From Pseudomonadota bacterium (lineage in GTDB: Bacteria; Pseudomonadota; Gammaproteobacteria; Pseudomonadales; Oceanobacteraceae): a stretch of DNA of 64,000 bases. The stretch covers positions 1 to 64,000 of the forward strand of contig JAIXHJ010000012.1 in the NCBI GenBank assembly GCA_030145845.1, read 5' to 3'. Of the stretch, positions 53,629-62,242 are shown piece after piece. The notes under the pieces were generated by a model that saw nothing but the letters and a program-made list of their open reading frames with translations, was not told the origin of the DNA and did not search any database. The translations under genes and the position numbers were made by a program. The stretch's first letter is position 1. Each line of letters begins with the position of its first letter.

Positions 53629-55020
53629 TTACAACCGGTTCAGACCGTTAAGCGCAGCAACCCGGTAGGCCTCTGCCATGGTCGGGTAATTGAATGTAGT
53701 GTTAACGAAATAACGCAGCGTATTCCCTTCCCCTTTCTGTTCCATAATGGCCTGACCGATGTGCACAATTTCAGCAGCCTGGTCACCAAAGCAGTGGATG
53801 CCGAGAATTTCCAGCGTCTGCCGGTGAAACAGAATTTTCAGCATGCCAACACCTTCGCCGGTAATCTGGGCACGGGCAATATTTTTAAAGAATGCCTGAC
53901 CAACTTCGTAAGGAACTTTTTCTTCGGTGAGCTGGCGTTCGGTTTTACCAACCGAGCTGATTTCCGGAATGCTGTAAATCCCGGTTGGCACAGAATCAAC
54001 AAAGCGGAAATCTTCCGGTGAGGAAATAACCGCTGCAGCCGCACGCCCCTGATCGTATGCCGCGGATGCCAGTGCCGGCCAGCCGATCACATCGCCGACA
54101 GCAAAAACATTCTCTACCGCTGTACGGTATTCGCGGTCAACTTCAAGCTGCCCACGGGCATTGGCCTGCAGGCCGATGTTTTCCAGCCCCAGGTCCTGCG
54201 TATTACCGGTACGACCCGCCGCCCAGAGAAAGGCGTCCGCTTTCACTTTCTTGCCTGAAGCCATCACCATGGTAACGTAGCGTTCATTGGCTTCAACCGA
54301 GTCAAATTGCTCGTTATGACGGATCAGAGCCCCCTTGTCACGCAGGTGATAACTGAGCGCATCAGAGATTTCGTCATCAAGGAAATTCAACAGACGGTCT
54401 CCCGGGTGAATCAGATCCACTTTTACGCCCAGGCCGGTAAAAATAGAAGCATACTCACAACCAATAACGCCGGCACCATAGATGATCATGGTGCGCGGTG
54501 TATGTTCCAGATGCAGGATGGTGTCAGAGTCGTAGACCCGGTGATGGGTAAAATCGATATTACCCGGGCGCCATGGACGGGAGCCGGTGGCAATTACCAC
54601 TTCATCCGCGTGCAGGCGGGTATTGGTCTGACCGCCATGAAAAACATCAATGGTATTGGCGTCAGCAAAACGGGCCTTGCCGTTATACACACTGACGCGG
54701 TTGCGGCCATAAAACTCGGTGCGCAGCTTAACCTGCTTACCAATGACCTTCTCCGCACTTTTCAGTACACGGGGAAATGAAAACCAGCGCGGCTCGCCGA
54801 TTTCACGAAACATCGGATTGGTATTGAACTGAATAATCTGTTTTACCGCATGACGGAGTGCCTTGGATGGAATCGTCCCCAGATGGGTGCAGTTACCGCC
54901 AACCATGGTTTTATCTTCTACGACTGCAACCTTTTTACCTTTCTTGGCTGCATTCATTGCGGCACCTTCGCCGGCCGGCCCTGCGCCGATTACAACGACG
55001 TCGTAGTGATAATCTGTCAT
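53629..55020 (-). CDS. sthA: Soluble pyridine nucleotide transhydrogenase
   Basis: 463 residues, flavoprotein disulfide reductase family. FAD-binding [17 protein letters not shown] is at the N-terminus. The redox-site region is [16 protein letters not shown], where only one Cys of the usual CxxxxC pair remains, the signature of SthA. A second dinucleotide fold ([14 protein letters not shown]) and a C-terminal dimer domain follow. It transfers hydride between NADPH and NAD+. Located next to nqrM-apbE as in Pseudomonas. Confidence 0.95.
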   Translation of the reverse strand: MTDYHYDVVVIGAGPAGEGAAMNAAKKGKKVAVVEDKTMVGGNCTHLGTIPSKALRHAVKQIIQFNTNPMFREIGEPRWFSFPRVLKSAEKVIGKQVKLRTEFYGRNRVSVYNGKARFADANTIDVFHGGQTNTRLHADEVVIATGSRPWRPGNIDFTHHRVYDSDTILHLEHTPRTMIIYGAGVIGCEYASIFTGLGVKVDLIHPGDRLLNFLDDEISDALSYHLRDKGALIRHNEQFDSVEANERYVTMVMASGKKVKADAFLWAAGRTGNTQDLGLENIGLQANARGQLEVDREYRTAVENVFAVGDVIGWPALASAAYDQGRAAAAVISSPEDFRFVDSVPTGIYSIPEISSVGKTERQLTEEKVPYEVGQAFFKNIARAQITGEGVGMLKILFHRQTLEILGIHCFGDQAAEIVHIGQAIMEQKGEGNTLRYFVNTTFNYPTMAEAYRVAALNGLNRL

Positions 55021-55116
55021 ATATGATTACTCCGTAATTCCATCCTGATGAAACCTGCCAGCTATCAGGCTGACAGATACAGCTACATTGTAGGTGAGAT
55101 AGCGCGTTACGCCTGC

Positions 55117-55350
55117 TTAGCGCTTAGTCGCATCATAAAACTGGCCCGAAACCGCTTTTTTTGCTGCCTCAGCACTCTCTTTTTCGCATTTTTTGCGGTC
55201 ACCACCACAAACGTCGCAGGCGCTGTCCATGCCAATGGCAGACATACCACCGCATGAGCCTGAAATAGGCTTACGGCCAAAAATAACACCAACGGCCATG
55301 GCGGCTACAATTGCCAGCATGACACCGAACACAACCAGTAATGTGGTCAT
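55117..55350 (-). CDS. nqrM: Na+-NQR maturation factor NqrM
   Basis: 77 residues. One N-terminal membrane helix (about 4-24), then Cys33, Cys45, Cys48 and Cys55 in the NqrM pattern (GSCGGMSAIGMDSACDVCGG). NqrM helps insert iron into the NqrD/NqrE site of the sodium-pumping NADH:quinone oxidoreductase. It follows apbE by 3 bases. The nqrA-F genes that usually precede this pair are absent here. Confidence 0.95.
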   Translation of the reverse strand: MTTLLVVFGVMLAIVAAMAVGVIFGRKPISGSCGGMSAIGMDSACDVCGGDRKKCEKESAEAAKKAVSGQFYDATKR

Positions 55351-55353
55351 AAC

Positions 55354-56400
55354 TTACTCCTGAGACCCTGAGGTCTGATTCAGATAATGAGGAAAACGTT
55401 CAGCAAAGTGACTGGAAACCTGTTCATGATAGCCATCCGTATCGCGGACGATCATGAATACGCTGAGGCCATACTTCTCAGCCAGCTTCATACCCTGTTC
55501 GGGACCGGCGACATTGAGAGTGGTTGCCCAGCCATCAGCCATCGCAGATGAGTGATGTAATACGGTCACCGATGCCAGGCGGTGCGTAATTGGCCGGCCG
55601 GTGAAGGGGTTGATGGTGTGAGAATAGCGCACGCCATCCTGCTCAAAATAATTACGGTAATCACCTGACGTGGCAATGGCTGAGTTACCTGGCTCAATAA
55701 TCAGCTCTGCGGAACGTTCAGCCAGGGCGGACGTCGGACGCTCAATGGCTATTTTCCATGCAGCACCTTCAGGCTTGGTACCGGCCGTGCGGATCTCGCC
55801 GCCGATTTCCACCATGTAGTTGTGCAGGCCATGAGACTCGAGCAAGGCTGCAATGTCATCCACACCCCAGCCTTTGGCGATAGCAGAAAGATCGAGATAG
55901 CGTGGTTCGGCCAGGCGGATTGCCGGCGGACTCTGACGCAGCGACATAACATTCAGACCAGTCCTGTTCAGCGCGGCTGCCAGTGCCTCATCACCGGGCA
56001 CCTCATCCAGAGCCGGGTCCGGGCCGAAGCCCCACAGATTCACCAGTGGCCCGACACTGATATCAAACAGACCACCTGATTTCACATACAGTTGCTGTGA
56101 ATCGGCAAGTACCTCGTACAGATCGGCTGACACGGCGATCCAGCCGCCATCGTCCGGCGCGGTTTGACCACGATTGATGAGGGAAAGCTCAGAGCTGCTG
56201 TCATACGTCGACATGGTGCGGTTGATGGCGATCAGGCGCTGATCAATTTCAGCTTTCAGGACTGCTGAATCATCCTTCTGACTGACCCAGGCGATATGAT
56301 AGGAGGTGCCCATGGTCGGACCACTGATGCGGAACACCTCTTCTGATGGCGAACAGGCTGTCAGAAACAGTACACAACAGATCAGCAACGCCCGGTACAT
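55354..56400 (-). CDS. apbE: FAD:protein FMN transferase ApbE (lipoprotein)
   Basis: 348 residues. The lipobox LTAC with Cys16 anchors it on the periplasmic side. The family motif GPTMGTSYHIAWV, the FDISVGPLVNLWGFGP segment and the late HTINPFTGRP segment are typical. It attaches FMN to threonine residues of NqrB and NqrC. It forms an operon with nqrM and probably sthA. In related genomes the nqr operon lies directly upstream; here an ArsR gene lies divergently instead. Confidence 0.95.
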   Translation of the reverse strand: MYRALLICCVLFLTACSPSEEVFRISGPTMGTSYHIAWVSQKDDSAVLKAEIDQRLIAINRTMSTYDSSSELSLINRGQTAPDDGGWIAVSADLYEVLADSQQLYVKSGGLFDISVGPLVNLWGFGPDPALDEVPGDEALAAALNRTGLNVMSLRQSPPAIRLAEPRYLDLSAIAKGWGVDDIAALLESHGLHNYMVEIGGEIRTAGTKPEGAAWKIAIERPTSALAERSAELIIEPGNSAIATSGDYRNYFEQDGVRYSHTINPFTGRPITHRLASVTVLHHSSAMADGWATTLNVAGPEQGMKLAEKYGLSVFMIVRDTDGYHEQVSSHFAERFPHYLNQTSGSQE

Positions 56401-56579
56401 AACACCTCCGCAAAAACCGGCGCCAGTATACGCCCTATGTCCGGATCCTGCACTAATGCGATCCAGGAATAACCATTCGGAATATCGTTAGAATTATTTA
56501 TTACACTGAATAAGTACATGGTTATATTTTTGGGTTCTGATATAGCATAAAATACCTGCTCTGATCATGGAGACCCTGT

Positions 56580-56927
56580 ATGCCAGATATTATGTCAGAT
56601 GAGATGCTGGAGCTGATCGCACAGCGCTTTCGTCTGTTGTCCGATCCGATGCGCCTGCGCATTCTGCATCAGCTGCAGAATGGCGAGAAATCCGTGTCTG
56701 AACTGGTTGAAGCCACCGGCGCTTCTCAGCCAAACGTATCCAAACACCTGTCCACCCTCAGGACGCACGGCCTGGTGCGCCGCCGACAGGAAGGCAATAT
56801 GGCTTATTTCAGTATTGGTGCGCCGTTTATCTTTGATGTCTGCAATACCGTGTGCGACAACATGAAAGATGAATGGGAACAGCGGAATTCCCTGCTCGGG
56901 CAGTTTGCCCAGCCGCAGCCGGACTGA
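56580..56927 (+). CDS. ArsR/SmtB-family transcriptional regulator
   Basis: 115 residues, winged helix-turn-helix (KSVSELVEATGASQPNVSKHLSTLRTHGLVRRRQEGN, about 37-73). Cys88 and Cys92, four residues apart in the C-terminal helix, are the only cysteines, so a redox or metal sensor role is possible; the classic CxC of ArsR/SmtB alpha-3 is absent. The N-terminus (MLELIAQRFRLLSDPMRLRIL) resembles sulfide/redox-type members. Divergent from apbE, so it may control it. It ends 7 bases before the converging DUF4062 gene. Ligand unknown. Confidence 0.88.
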   Translation: MPDIMSDEMLELIAQRFRLLSDPMRLRILHQLQNGEKSVSELVEATGASQPNVSKHLSTLRTHGLVRRRQEGNMAYFSIGAPFIFDVCNTVCDNMKDEWEQRNSLLGQFAQPQPD

Positions 56928-56934
56928 AGATAAC

Positions 56935-57870
56935 TCAGGCGTGGCCGGCGTTCTGGCTGCGCCACACCGAGCGCCCACCCTCTCCGCCCGCAACGACCGA
57001 TCCCAACTCCTGCCACTGACGCAGCAACTGCTGAAACTGACCTTTACTGAGGCGGATATCGTCCACGGCGTGAGCCTGCGGATGGCGTTTGAGTAATTGC
57101 GTGCGGATTGTTGGCGTGATCAGTGTTTCCAGATGGGTGCGCAGGCGATCTTCACTGGCGCCATGTTTCAGCGGCGCACCAATTCCCTGCAGCAGTTGAT
57201 CCATGCGCGCCGGCAGCAGCACCTCTTCCCGCGTCAGGTTGCCACCCTGGTAAACCTTGGCGGTAATCTGCAGATTAACCACCTGACGGCTGCGCGCCAT
57301 GCGCTGACTGGCTGACAGACCGCTGACCGATTCTTTGTCATCCTGAGGCGTAACCGGCAATTCGGCGACAGTGCGCTCGCCGGCATGTACCCAGCCAGCG
57401 CCAAGGTCCAGCTGAGGACTGCTGAGTGACGCACGCAGGTGTGTCATCAGCTCTTCGCGCAGATGCCACAACTTGTACGGCGTCTGCTGCACAATAATGC
57501 GATGAAAACCGACCAGCCGGCGCTGATCCTCAGTCTGACTTTTCTGTGGCTGAGTATTTTTGATAAAGGCCAGTACCGGCTTATTCAGGGAGCGCGCATG
57601 AACAAACTCCCGGTGCAGGTAACTGATACCCGTCGGTGACATTGGCCCGTATGCATCGCCCAGTAACAGAATAAACATATCAGCCAGTTCAATCTGCGAA
57701 CGCGAGAGGTTCCAGTCGTACGGGCTGGCATCTTCACGACAGGCGAAACCCACATTGATCATGTTATGACGGGCCAGCTGGCGTTCTATTTCATAGCGTT
57801 CGAGTTCCAGCCCCTCATAGTTCGAGGCCAGATAGACGAGATACCGCTTGGGCTTCCGGGAGAGGCTCAC
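56935..57870 (-). CDS. DUF4062 domain-containing protein
   Basis: 311 residues. The N-terminal 110 residues are of DUF4062 type: RYLVYLASNYEGLELERYE, then NVGFACREDASPYDWNLSRSQIELADMFILLLGDAYG, and REFVHARSLNKPVLAFI, an alpha/beta fold related to TIR/SIR-like nucleotide-binding domains often found at the N-terminus of signalling or defence proteins. The rest (about 115-311) is not recognised and lacks a NACHT, STAND or TPR module. No signal peptide or membrane helix. The convergent neighbour is arsR, and the AEC transporter follows upstream on the same strand. Function unknown. Confidence 0.75.
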   Translation of the reverse strand: MSLSRKPKRYLVYLASNYEGLELERYEIERQLARHNMINVGFACREDASPYDWNLSRSQIELADMFILLLGDAYGPMSPTGISYLHREFVHARSLNKPVLAFIKNTQPQKSQTEDQRRLVGFHRIIVQQTPYKLWHLREELMTHLRASLSSPQLDLGAGWVHAGERTVAELPVTPQDDKESVSGLSASQRMARSRQVVNLQITAKVYQGGNLTREEVLLPARMDQLLQGIGAPLKHGASEDRLRTHLETLITPTIRTQLLKRHPQAHAVDDIRLSKGQFQQLLRQWQELGSVVAGGEGGRSVWRSQNAGHA

Positions 57871-57922
57871 CTTGCCATTATCCTAAAAGAAGAGTCATTC
57901 ATCAGGGGTGTTCTGCCGCAGA

Positions 57923-58861
57923 CTATACCAGCGACAACCGGGTCAGAATATAGAGAAATCCGCTGATTGTCAGCAGTGAGCCGCAGGTGGTGACCGCTAT
58001 AGCCCGGGCCGTGAGCAGTGAATCCCCCTTCATGGCCCTGGCCATCACAAACGAGGCCGCCGCCGTCGGACTGGCAAACATCAGCACAATAACGCCAAGT
58101 TCCGCGCCCCGGAAGCCGGCATACCAGGCCGCCACGGCGACCAGCCCCGGCAGCAGCACAAGTTTGAGCACAACCGTCTGCAGCAGCAGCGGGTCCGGAC
58201 GCCCATTCAGCCGGAACTGCAGACTGGCTCCCACGCCAATCAGTGCCAGCGGCAGGGTCAGCTGGGCCAGATAATCTGCTGTCTGCAGCGCCACCTGAGG
58301 CAACTCCACGCCCAGCCATTTCACCGGCACAGCAGCAAGAATGGCAACAATCAGCGGATTGCGCAGCACAGCAAGCAACTGAGCACCCCAGTCCGGTGAC
58401 TGGCTGCGCCCAAGAATCCAGACCGACATCAGGTTGTACAGCGGAGTGACCACTGCAAGCAGCAGCGCGCCGAGAGCTGCACCGGTTTCACCATAGGCGG
58501 CAACACATAACGCCAGGCCGACAATGCCGAGATTCGAGCGGAAAGCAGCCTGAACAAATGCCCCACAGGACGCCTGCGGTACCTGTATCAGACGCGCCCA
58601 GACGGCAGCCACAAGAAACGCAGCAACCGCTGCACTGCAGGCAAATATGACGAAATCAGCATGCGCCGTCAGGTTCATATCGGCGGTGACGATGGCGCGG
58701 AACATCAATACCGGCAAGGTGACAGAGAACACCAGCCGCGACGACACTGCCACGAACGCATCATCCACCATACCCCGCCAGTGCAGCAGAATGCCAACCA
58801 GTACGATCATAAATACCGGCAGAGTGATTTCGAGTGACATCCAGATGGTCGGAGCATTCAT
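57923..58861 (-). CDS. AEC (auxin efflux carrier) family transporter
   Basis: 312 residues with about ten hydrophobic segments in two halves, the AEC/BART fold. Characteristic parts are LPVFMIVLVGILLHWRG and the second-half LPLALIGVGASLQF. Members export or import small organic acids or amino acids in proton- or sodium-coupled fashion; the substrate here is unknown. ATG 58861 is used; an in-frame GTG ten codons upstream is possible. Confidence 0.88.
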   Translation of the reverse strand: MNAPTIWMSLEITLPVFMIVLVGILLHWRGMVDDAFVAVSSRLVFSVTLPVLMFRAIVTADMNLTAHADFVIFACSAAVAAFLVAAVWARLIQVPQASCGAFVQAAFRSNLGIVGLALCVAAYGETGAALGALLLAVVTPLYNLMSVWILGRSQSPDWGAQLLAVLRNPLIVAILAAVPVKWLGVELPQVALQTADYLAQLTLPLALIGVGASLQFRLNGRPDPLLLQTVVLKLVLLPGLVAVAAWYAGFRGAELGVIVLMFASPTAAASFVMARAMKGDSLLTARAIAVTTCGSLLTISGFLYILTRLSLV

Positions 58862-58981
58862 CGGCAGATACCGCAGCGGGAAAAGCTGCACACACTAGCG
58901 GCTCAGCACAGAAAGTAAATGGCTGGCGTGGCATTCCGCCCCTGAGGTAAAATAAGCCCTCATTTCTGCACAGTAATCATC

Positions 58982-59293
58982 ATGTCCCGCATAAAGAAAA
59001 CCCGCTCCCTGAAGCGCATACACAAAACCAAAACCGGCAGCGTATCCAAGTTCAAACGCGAGGCCCGGGCTGCCGGTCATGACAGACAGGGAGGCAAGCG
59101 CGTCAAGAACCGCAGTTTGTCTGTCTATGAAAAATACCTGCAGGAGCACCCGGAAGCCCGTGAGCAGCAGGTTCAGCAGACCGCAGCTGAAAAAGTGCCG
59201 GCACAGGAAACTGAACTGACCGCGGAAGAGACGAAAAAGAAAGGTTCACTGCTGGATCAGCTGGACAGTAAAGATTTTGACGATATTTACTGA
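58982..59293 (+). CDS. Small basic hypothetical protein
   Basis: 103 residues. A very basic N-terminal half (KKTRSLKRIHKTKTGSVSKFKRE, then RQGGKRVKNRS) suggests nucleic acid or ribosome contact. An acidic C-terminal half with QQVQQTAAEK and SLLDQLDSKDFDDIY follows. It resembles the Der GTPase activator YihI in charge layout, but I cannot confirm the family. It is coupled by one base to the rRNA methyltransferase gene that follows, supporting a ribosome-related role. Function unknown. Confidence 0.75.
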   Translation: MSRIKKTRSLKRIHKTKTGSVSKFKREARAAGHDRQGGKRVKNRSLSVYEKYLQEHPEAREQQVQQTAAEKVPAQETELTAEETKKKGSLLDQLDSKDFDDIY

Positions 59294-60369
59294 TGCCCAC
59301 CCTGCCAACCGACAACCTTCTGCTGGAATGTTTTCCGCCACTGCCCGATCACGTTGCCCTGCCACGGGATGCTGCTGACGATTACCTGATCGCCAGTGCC
59401 GATCCCGCGGCAGCAAAAGTGATTATCAATGACCGGTTTGGCGCTCTCGCCTGTGCCTTTCCGTCCGCGACGCTCTGGTCTGACAGCTTCAGCGCCAGAC
59501 GTTCCTGGGATCACAACCTGACACTGAACCAATTGCCGCCGGCCGCCGGGCGCACACTGACCAGCCTGACAGAGACCGCAGCCGGCACTCAGCAGGTGCT
59601 GTTGCGCATGCCAAAAGCACTGGATCAGCTGTGCCACTGGCTGGATCGCATCAGCAATGCCGCCCCGGAGGCTGAAATACTGCTTGCCGGCATGGCGAAA
59701 CACATCCCCGTCAGCTGGCTGAAGCGCCTGCAGCAGAACAGCGCCGGATACCAGCAACTGCGCATTGAACGTAAAGCCCGCCTGATGCGCCTGCGCGGCT
59801 GGCAGGCTGCGCCCCGCCCGGCATGGCGCAGCTACGGCAGCGGAGATGGCCTGCACCTGTCGGCCTTGCCTGGTGTTTTTTCCGGCGAAAAAGAAGATGC
59901 CGCCAGCCGGCTGTTGCTTGATCTGGTAGTCCTGCCGCAATCCGGACGACTGATTGATCTCGGTTGCGGAAATGGCCTGTTGGCCCTGACAGCGGCCAGT
60001 CGTGCTCCGGCGCTGACCGTCATTGCCTGTGATGACTCCGCCGCCGCCGTCGAATCTGCAGAATACAATGCCAGACAAAATGATCTGACACTGACGGTGC
60101 GGCAGAGTGACTGCCTCAGCGAAGTCGCAGAAACCGCCGACATAATCCTGTGCAACCCGCCATTTCATGATGGCCATCGTCAGCTGACGGATATTGCGGC
60201 GCGCATGTTTACCGAGGCGGCACAGCACCTGAATCAGGATGGTTGCCTGGCGGTGGTCGCCAACCGCCATCTGCCCTACCTGCCGCTGCTGCGCCAGCAC
60301 TTCCGTGAGGTAAAAACCGTATCGTCCCATCCGAAATTCAGCGTTTATGTCTGCCGGCGGCCTGAATGA
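59293..60369 (+). CDS. rlmG: RlmG/RsmC-family rRNA guanine-N2 methyltransferase
   Basis: 358 residues with a diverged N-terminal half and a C-terminal class I SAM domain. DLGCGNGLLAL is motif I and ILCNPPFHDGHRQLTD is the NPPF catalytic motif of N2-guanine methyltransferases. The C-terminus VANRHLPYLPLLRQHF is closer to RlmG (23S G1835) than to RsmC (16S G1207). It overlaps the yigZ-like gene by 4 bases. Choice between RlmG and RsmC is by motif only. Confidence 0.85.
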   Translation: MPTLPTDNLLLECFPPLPDHVALPRDAADDYLIASADPAAAKVIINDRFGALACAFPSATLWSDSFSARRSWDHNLTLNQLPPAAGRTLTSLTETAAGTQQVLLRMPKALDQLCHWLDRISNAAPEAEILLAGMAKHIPVSWLKRLQQNSAGYQQLRIERKARLMRLRGWQAAPRPAWRSYGSGDGLHLSALPGVFSGEKEDAASRLLLDLVVLPQSGRLIDLGCGNGLLALTAASRAPALTVIACDDSAAAVESAEYNARQNDLTLTVRQSDCLSEVAETADIILCNPPFHDGHRQLTDIAARMFTEAAQHLNQDGCLAVVANRHLPYLPLLRQHFREVKTVSSHPKFSVYVCRRPE

Positions 60370-60965
60370 CCGGCGAAAGCGTACCCGCCGGCCAGATTAC
60401 TGAGGAATTTGAAGAAAAGCGCAGCCGCTTTATCGGTCGTCTGGTAGCGGCCGGCAGCGAAAAAGAATTTCACGCCGCCCTCGGTCTGCTGAAACAGGAG
60501 CACCCCAAGGCCCGTCATATTGCCTGGGCATTCCGTTTCAGCAGTGATAACGGACAGTTGCCGGCAGAGGGTTTCAGTGATGACGGTGAGCCTTCCGGCA
60601 CTGCCGGTATGCCCCTGCTGAAGCAACTGCGGCATTACCGGCTGATTAATGGCGCCGTGTTTGCCGTGCGCTATTTCGGAGGTATCAAACTGGGAACCGG
60701 CGGACTGCAACGTGCCTACGGCCAGTGCGCACGCAGCGTACTCAGCAGTGACCATGCCCTGATGCCTTACATTCCGTTCAGTGACATCACCATAGAGACC
60801 TCATTCCAGGCAGATGGCGTGGTAAGGTCACTGATTGACCAGGCCGGCGGGGAAATATTGTCGGCCGACTACACCGCCACGGGCGTGCGGCTCAATTGTG
60901 CACTGCCGGACAGTGAATGGCCTGCTGTTCAGGCGGCGTTACCTGATGAGGCGATTGTCCGCTGA
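60366..60965 (+). CDS. yigZ: YigZ/IMPACT family protein
   Basis: 199 residues. The IMPACT signature is clear: EEFEEKRSRFIGRL, HIAWAFRF, DDGEPSGTAGMPLL and AVRYFGGIKLGTGGLQRAYG. A C-terminal EF-G domain V-like segment follows. In eukaryotes IMPACT modulates Gcn2; the bacterial role is unclear, possibly nucleic acid or ribosome binding. Cotranscribed with the rRNA methyltransferase. Its stop lies 3 bases before the converging PilZ gene. Confidence 0.93.
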   Translation: MTGESVPAGQITEEFEEKRSRFIGRLVAAGSEKEFHAALGLLKQEHPKARHIAWAFRFSSDNGQLPAEGFSDDGEPSGTAGMPLLKQLRHYRLINGAVFAVRYFGGIKLGTGGLQRAYGQCARSVLSSDHALMPYIPFSDITIETSFQADGVVRSLIDQAGGEILSADYTATGVRLNCALPDSEWPAVQAALPDEAIVR

Positions 60966-60968
60966 GTT

Positions 60969-61334
60969 TTATGCCATGCGGGACTGGCGGACGGAGCGGA
61001 CCTGTTCAAGATCAACAACCGGATTCGGCGCAAGATGCTCCGAAATAAGCCGGTAGCCATTCTGCTCTATTTCGCTGAAACGGATCGTCACCATGCAGCG
61101 TGACTGAGATATCCGGCGTACAGAATACACAACCCCGGAACCACTGACAGAACAGCGGCCACTGTGAGAGGTCAGCGTCATTTCAAGATCAAACTGACGG
61201 TATTTCCCGGCATCATTGCGCAGCAGTTGCATATCGCTGAGCTCAACGTCGCATTCAATACCCATGGGTGAAATATCCGATACTTTACCACGCAGCGATA
61301 TTTCATCACGCGCTCTTAATATAACGTCTTCCAT
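60969..61334 (-). CDS. PilZ-like domain protein
   Basis: 121 residues, one beta-barrel (VILRARDEISLRGKVSDISPMGIECDVEL, CSVSGSGVVYSVRRI, CMVTIRFSEI). The DISPMGI segment corresponds to the D/NxSxxG motif, but the arginine motif is weak, so cyclic di-GMP binding is uncertain. It is separate from the holB-linked PilZ (18333-18683) and differs in sequence. Single gene; effector role inferred. Confidence 0.75.
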   Translation of the reverse strand: MEDVILRARDEISLRGKVSDISPMGIECDVELSDMQLLRNDAGKYRQFDLEMTLTSHSGRCSVSGSGVVYSVRRISQSRCMVTIRFSEIEQNGYRLISEHLAPNPVVDLEQVRSVRQSRMA

Positions 61335-61670
61335 AAGGAATAAACCTTCAGACAGTACATATTTTCAACAGTAGCCTATATATATTCCGCTGCAAGGACA
61401 ATGTAAATGGCATCTGGTGACGATATATAACAAAGATAAGCAGCAATGCGTTGGATTGTGAACGACATCAACTTATATGTAGCGCAGTGTTATGGGAACC
61501 ACCCATATCCGCCAACCCAATACCGGCATATGCGATATCCATTTATTGAATTTAGGCCAAAATAATGAAATTCCTTACCGCCGGACTAAATAGCAGATTA
61601 AGGCACGGTGGTGCCCTGGCGGATTCAGACGATATACTCCGCCCTTTGCTACTGCTACCGGAACCCGATT
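61335..61670. promoter_or_regulatory. AT-rich intergenic region with a promoter for the downstream hypothetical gene
   Basis: No gene is seen in these 336 bases. TTGGAT (61451-61456), a 17-base spacer and TATATG (61474-61479) on the plus strand make a plausible sigma-70 promoter for the next gene. No terminator or other repeat is evident. Confidence 0.45.
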
Positions 61671-62186
61671 GTGACCACACCTGCCAGACGCTCAGCTTTC
61701 AGCCTGATGATTGCCACCCTGAACACCCCACACATCCTGCTCTGGTGTGACGGTCAGCAGCTCGACAGCACACCCTTCCTGAAGCTGAGACAGAAGCTTC
61801 AGGCTTACCTGCGGGGTGAACTGAAATCAGAAAGCAATCTGCTGCGTTTCTTCGATGCTTTCTGCGACTGGAAAGACGATCAGCCGGAAGAAGATTCACT
61901 CAACTACCGCATTGTGCAGCTGACACTGGGCGCTCTGTACAGCGCTACGGAAGCGCTGTTCGATCCGGAGTGCGATGATACGGAACTGCTGACCGGCGCC
62001 GTGGCCGAGCTGTATGACGAAATGGACGCCCTTGGCGGAGAAACCTCCGACCTGCGTCACTACTGGCAAAGCCTGAACAGTGAACTTGACTCACTGCTCA
62101 GCGACACTGCCAGCCGGCCACTGCCGGCCGCCTACTTCCGCTGGCTCAGTGAGGCTGACGCCAGCCTGTTCGGTCTTGCGGAATAA
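61671..62186 (+). CDS. Hypothetical acidic helical protein
   Basis: 171 residues from a GTG at 61671 with GGAA 8 bases upstream; an in-frame ATG at 61707 and a GTG at 61608 are alternatives. Predominantly helical and acidic (DWKDDQPEEDSLN, DPECDDTELLTGAVAELYDEMDAL). There is no signal peptide from the chosen start and no recognised domain. Its codon usage matches the neighbours and it has a plausible promoter, so it is likely real. Function unknown; the following gene on the same strand is also uncharacterised. Confidence 0.65.
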   Translation: MTTPARRSAFSLMIATLNTPHILLWCDGQQLDSTPFLKLRQKLQAYLRGELKSESNLLRFFDAFCDWKDDQPEEDSLNYRIVQLTLGALYSATEALFDPECDDTELLTGAVAELYDEMDALGGETSDLRHYWQSLNSELDSLLSDTASRPLPAAYFRWLSEADASLFGLAE

Positions 62187-62242
62187 GTCGCATCAAGCAG
62201 CCGTATCAGGCTACACTCCGGTAAAAATCCCAAGGAGCCGAT

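Noticed and set aside
58982..59293. Der GTPase activator YihI
   Set aside because: Basic-then-acidic layout is similar, but I see no firm conserved YihI motif; kept as hypothetical.
59287..60330. Long open frame of 347 codons on the minus strand
   Set aside because: It is antisense to the rRNA methyltransferase gene, is rich in Gln/Arg/Gly and has no family motif; the plus-strand gene has clear SAM motifs.
61565..61750. Small open frame starting MKFLTAGL
   Set aside because: No ribosome site, and the other frame continues into the longer hypothetical gene with better composition.
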